This document shows positions 63,360 through 64,000 of a DNA stretch of 64,000 bases, in pieces; position 1 is the first letter of the stretch, and every line of letters begins with the position of its first letter. This DNA is from Kiritimatiellia bacterium (GTDB taxonomy: Bacteria > Verrucomicrobiota > Kiritimatiellia > RFP12 > UBA3636). A program made the translations under genes and the position numbers. Under the pieces are notes generated by a model. The model worked only from the letters and a program-made list of their open reading frames with translations, made no database searches and was not told the DNA's origin. The DNA lies in assembly GCA_017481725.1 (NCBI GenBank), contig JAFUOX010000026.1:30311-94310 (forward strand), read 5' to 3'.

Positions 63360-63787
63360 CACTTCAACATCTCTCCTACAACCTTATTTGCAACACCCAT
63401 ATCAATGCCCTTACCAAACGTGGCGCTTAGATACTTCATAATCTTGCCCTTGTTCATTTCAACGCCAGAGTTGATAATGGCCCTCTTAATAACCTCTTCG
63501 TCAGTAATAACAGAAGGTGCAAACTCACAGATAATTTCCATCTGATCGGTGTAGTTGACCAGTAGATCCTGGCGTGTCTCAGGACAAAGGTCAATAGCCT
63601 CCTGCATCATCTTCTTGGCCTTAAGTAGCGTAGCGTCCACCAGGCTCTCAGGGATATTGTCACGGCAACCCTTGTCAATTGCGGCCTTCTTAACCTGCGC
63701 AATAATATCAGATAGTACTCCCTTACGGAACTTATAACCATTCTTCATGGCCCAAATCATTTCTGTCTGCAGCTTATCCAGTGTCAT
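63359..63787 (-). CDS. GatB/YqeY-domain protein
   Basis: A 142-residue protein with ggagg upstream. Helical pattern of the YqeY/GatB tail: KNGYKFRKGVLSDIIAQVKKAAIDKG, LLKAKKMMQEAIDLC, and a C-terminal TFGKGIDMGVANKVVGEML. In amidotransferases this domain contacts tRNA; the single-domain phage form has no established role. Length matches free-standing YqeY proteins. Confidence 0.7.
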   Translation of the reverse strand: MTLDKLQTEMIWAMKNGYKFRKGVLSDIIAQVKKAAIDKGCRDNIPESLVDATLLKAKKMMQEAIDLCPETRQDLLVNYTDQMEIICEFAPSVITDEEVIKRAIINSGVEMNKGKIMKYLSATFGKGIDMGVANKVVGEMLK

Positions 63788-63789
63788 AA

Positions 63790-63978
63790 TTAATCCTCCA
63801 TATTCTCAATCAAAAAATCATAAACCTTTTCCCATGTACTTAGGTCAATAGGGCGACCGCTAAATGCATCCGTTGCCACGCCATGTTCATATTTCGCCAG
63901 ATAATCTAGCTCAAAAGTGCAGTAGTCAAGCCAATGTTCTTCATCTTCAAAAATATCTTCAAGAATATTCATAATCAT
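63790..63978 (-). CDS. Hypothetical 62-aa acidic protein
   Basis: A 62-residue acidic protein (alternative start 63972). NILEDIFEDEEHWLDYCTFELDYL, then a GVATDAFSGRPIDLSTWEKVYDFL end. No strong ribosome binding site; coupling with a gene beyond the window edge is possible. The last 22 bases of the window hold nothing identifiable. Confidence 0.5.
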   Translation of the reverse strand: MIMNILEDIFEDEEHWLDYCTFELDYLAKYEHGVATDAFSGRPIDLSTWEKVYDFLIENMED

Positions 63979-64000
63979 ATCTACCGGAGTGGTGAGATAA

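Overview
The window is a contiguous piece of a large, AT-rich, long-tailed (siphovirus-type) bacteriophage or prophage of an anaerobic Bacillota host, most likely a gut Clostridia. The tail module has Gram-positive siphophage order (tape measure, distal tail protein, tail-associated protein, membrane protein, CHAP/SH3/LysM endolysin). The nucleotide genes use oxygen-sensitive enzymes (NrdD/NrdG, a ferredoxin-thioredoxin-reductase-like protein). A large serine integrase points to a temperate lifestyle or ancestry. No tRNA, rRNA or CRISPR array was seen. None of the 64 annotated genes ends in TAG.

Positions 1-14.9 kb (+ strand) hold a cassette of modular tail fibres/adhesins: an InlB-like/DUF6273 protein cut by the window edge, two proteins with His-x-His repeats, three sharing an Mtd-like N-terminal module, a Cys-rich solenoid of thirty-two 23-residue repeats, a chitin-binding-like protein, a DUF6273/fibronectin-III protein, a tail-fibre-assembly-like protein and a GT2 glycosyltransferase. 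Strong terminators divide it. Positions 15.0-16.6 kb hold a RuvC-like resolvase and two small morphogenesis genes.

Positions 16.7-37.1 kb are one tape measure gene interrupted by two group I introns. Intron 1 (26417-26747) has no ORF. Intron 2 (26877-28195) carries an EDxHD-type homing endonuclease. A 129-nt exon lies between them. Splicing at P1/P10-supported sites restores one frame of 6,251 codons. The conserved tape-measure core lies in the middle; the approximately 3,100-residue N-terminal extension contains a protein-kinase-like catalytic segment and an ADP-ribosyltransferase-like R-S-ExE segment, candidate cargo delivered with the tail. Dit, Tal with an S74-type C-terminal chaperone, a membrane coiled-coil protein and the endolysin follow to 45.1 kb.

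Positions 45.1-64 kb (- strand) contain a ribbon-helix-helix regulator, the serine integrase, then a dNTP cassette (dUTPase, FTR-like, NrdG, NrdD, glutaredoxin-like, guanylate kinase, ThyX-like, FolD) supporting anaerobic dNTP and dTMP synthesis, a NAD-dependent DNA ligase, and a run of small mostly unknown genes including a macro-domain protein, a nucleotidyltransferase-like protein and a GatB/YqeY protein. Several - strand units start from consensus promoters and share an AT-rich leader (ACAATACAAAATTAAT-like) before the ribosome binding site; the same element follows a consensus promoter inside intron 1.
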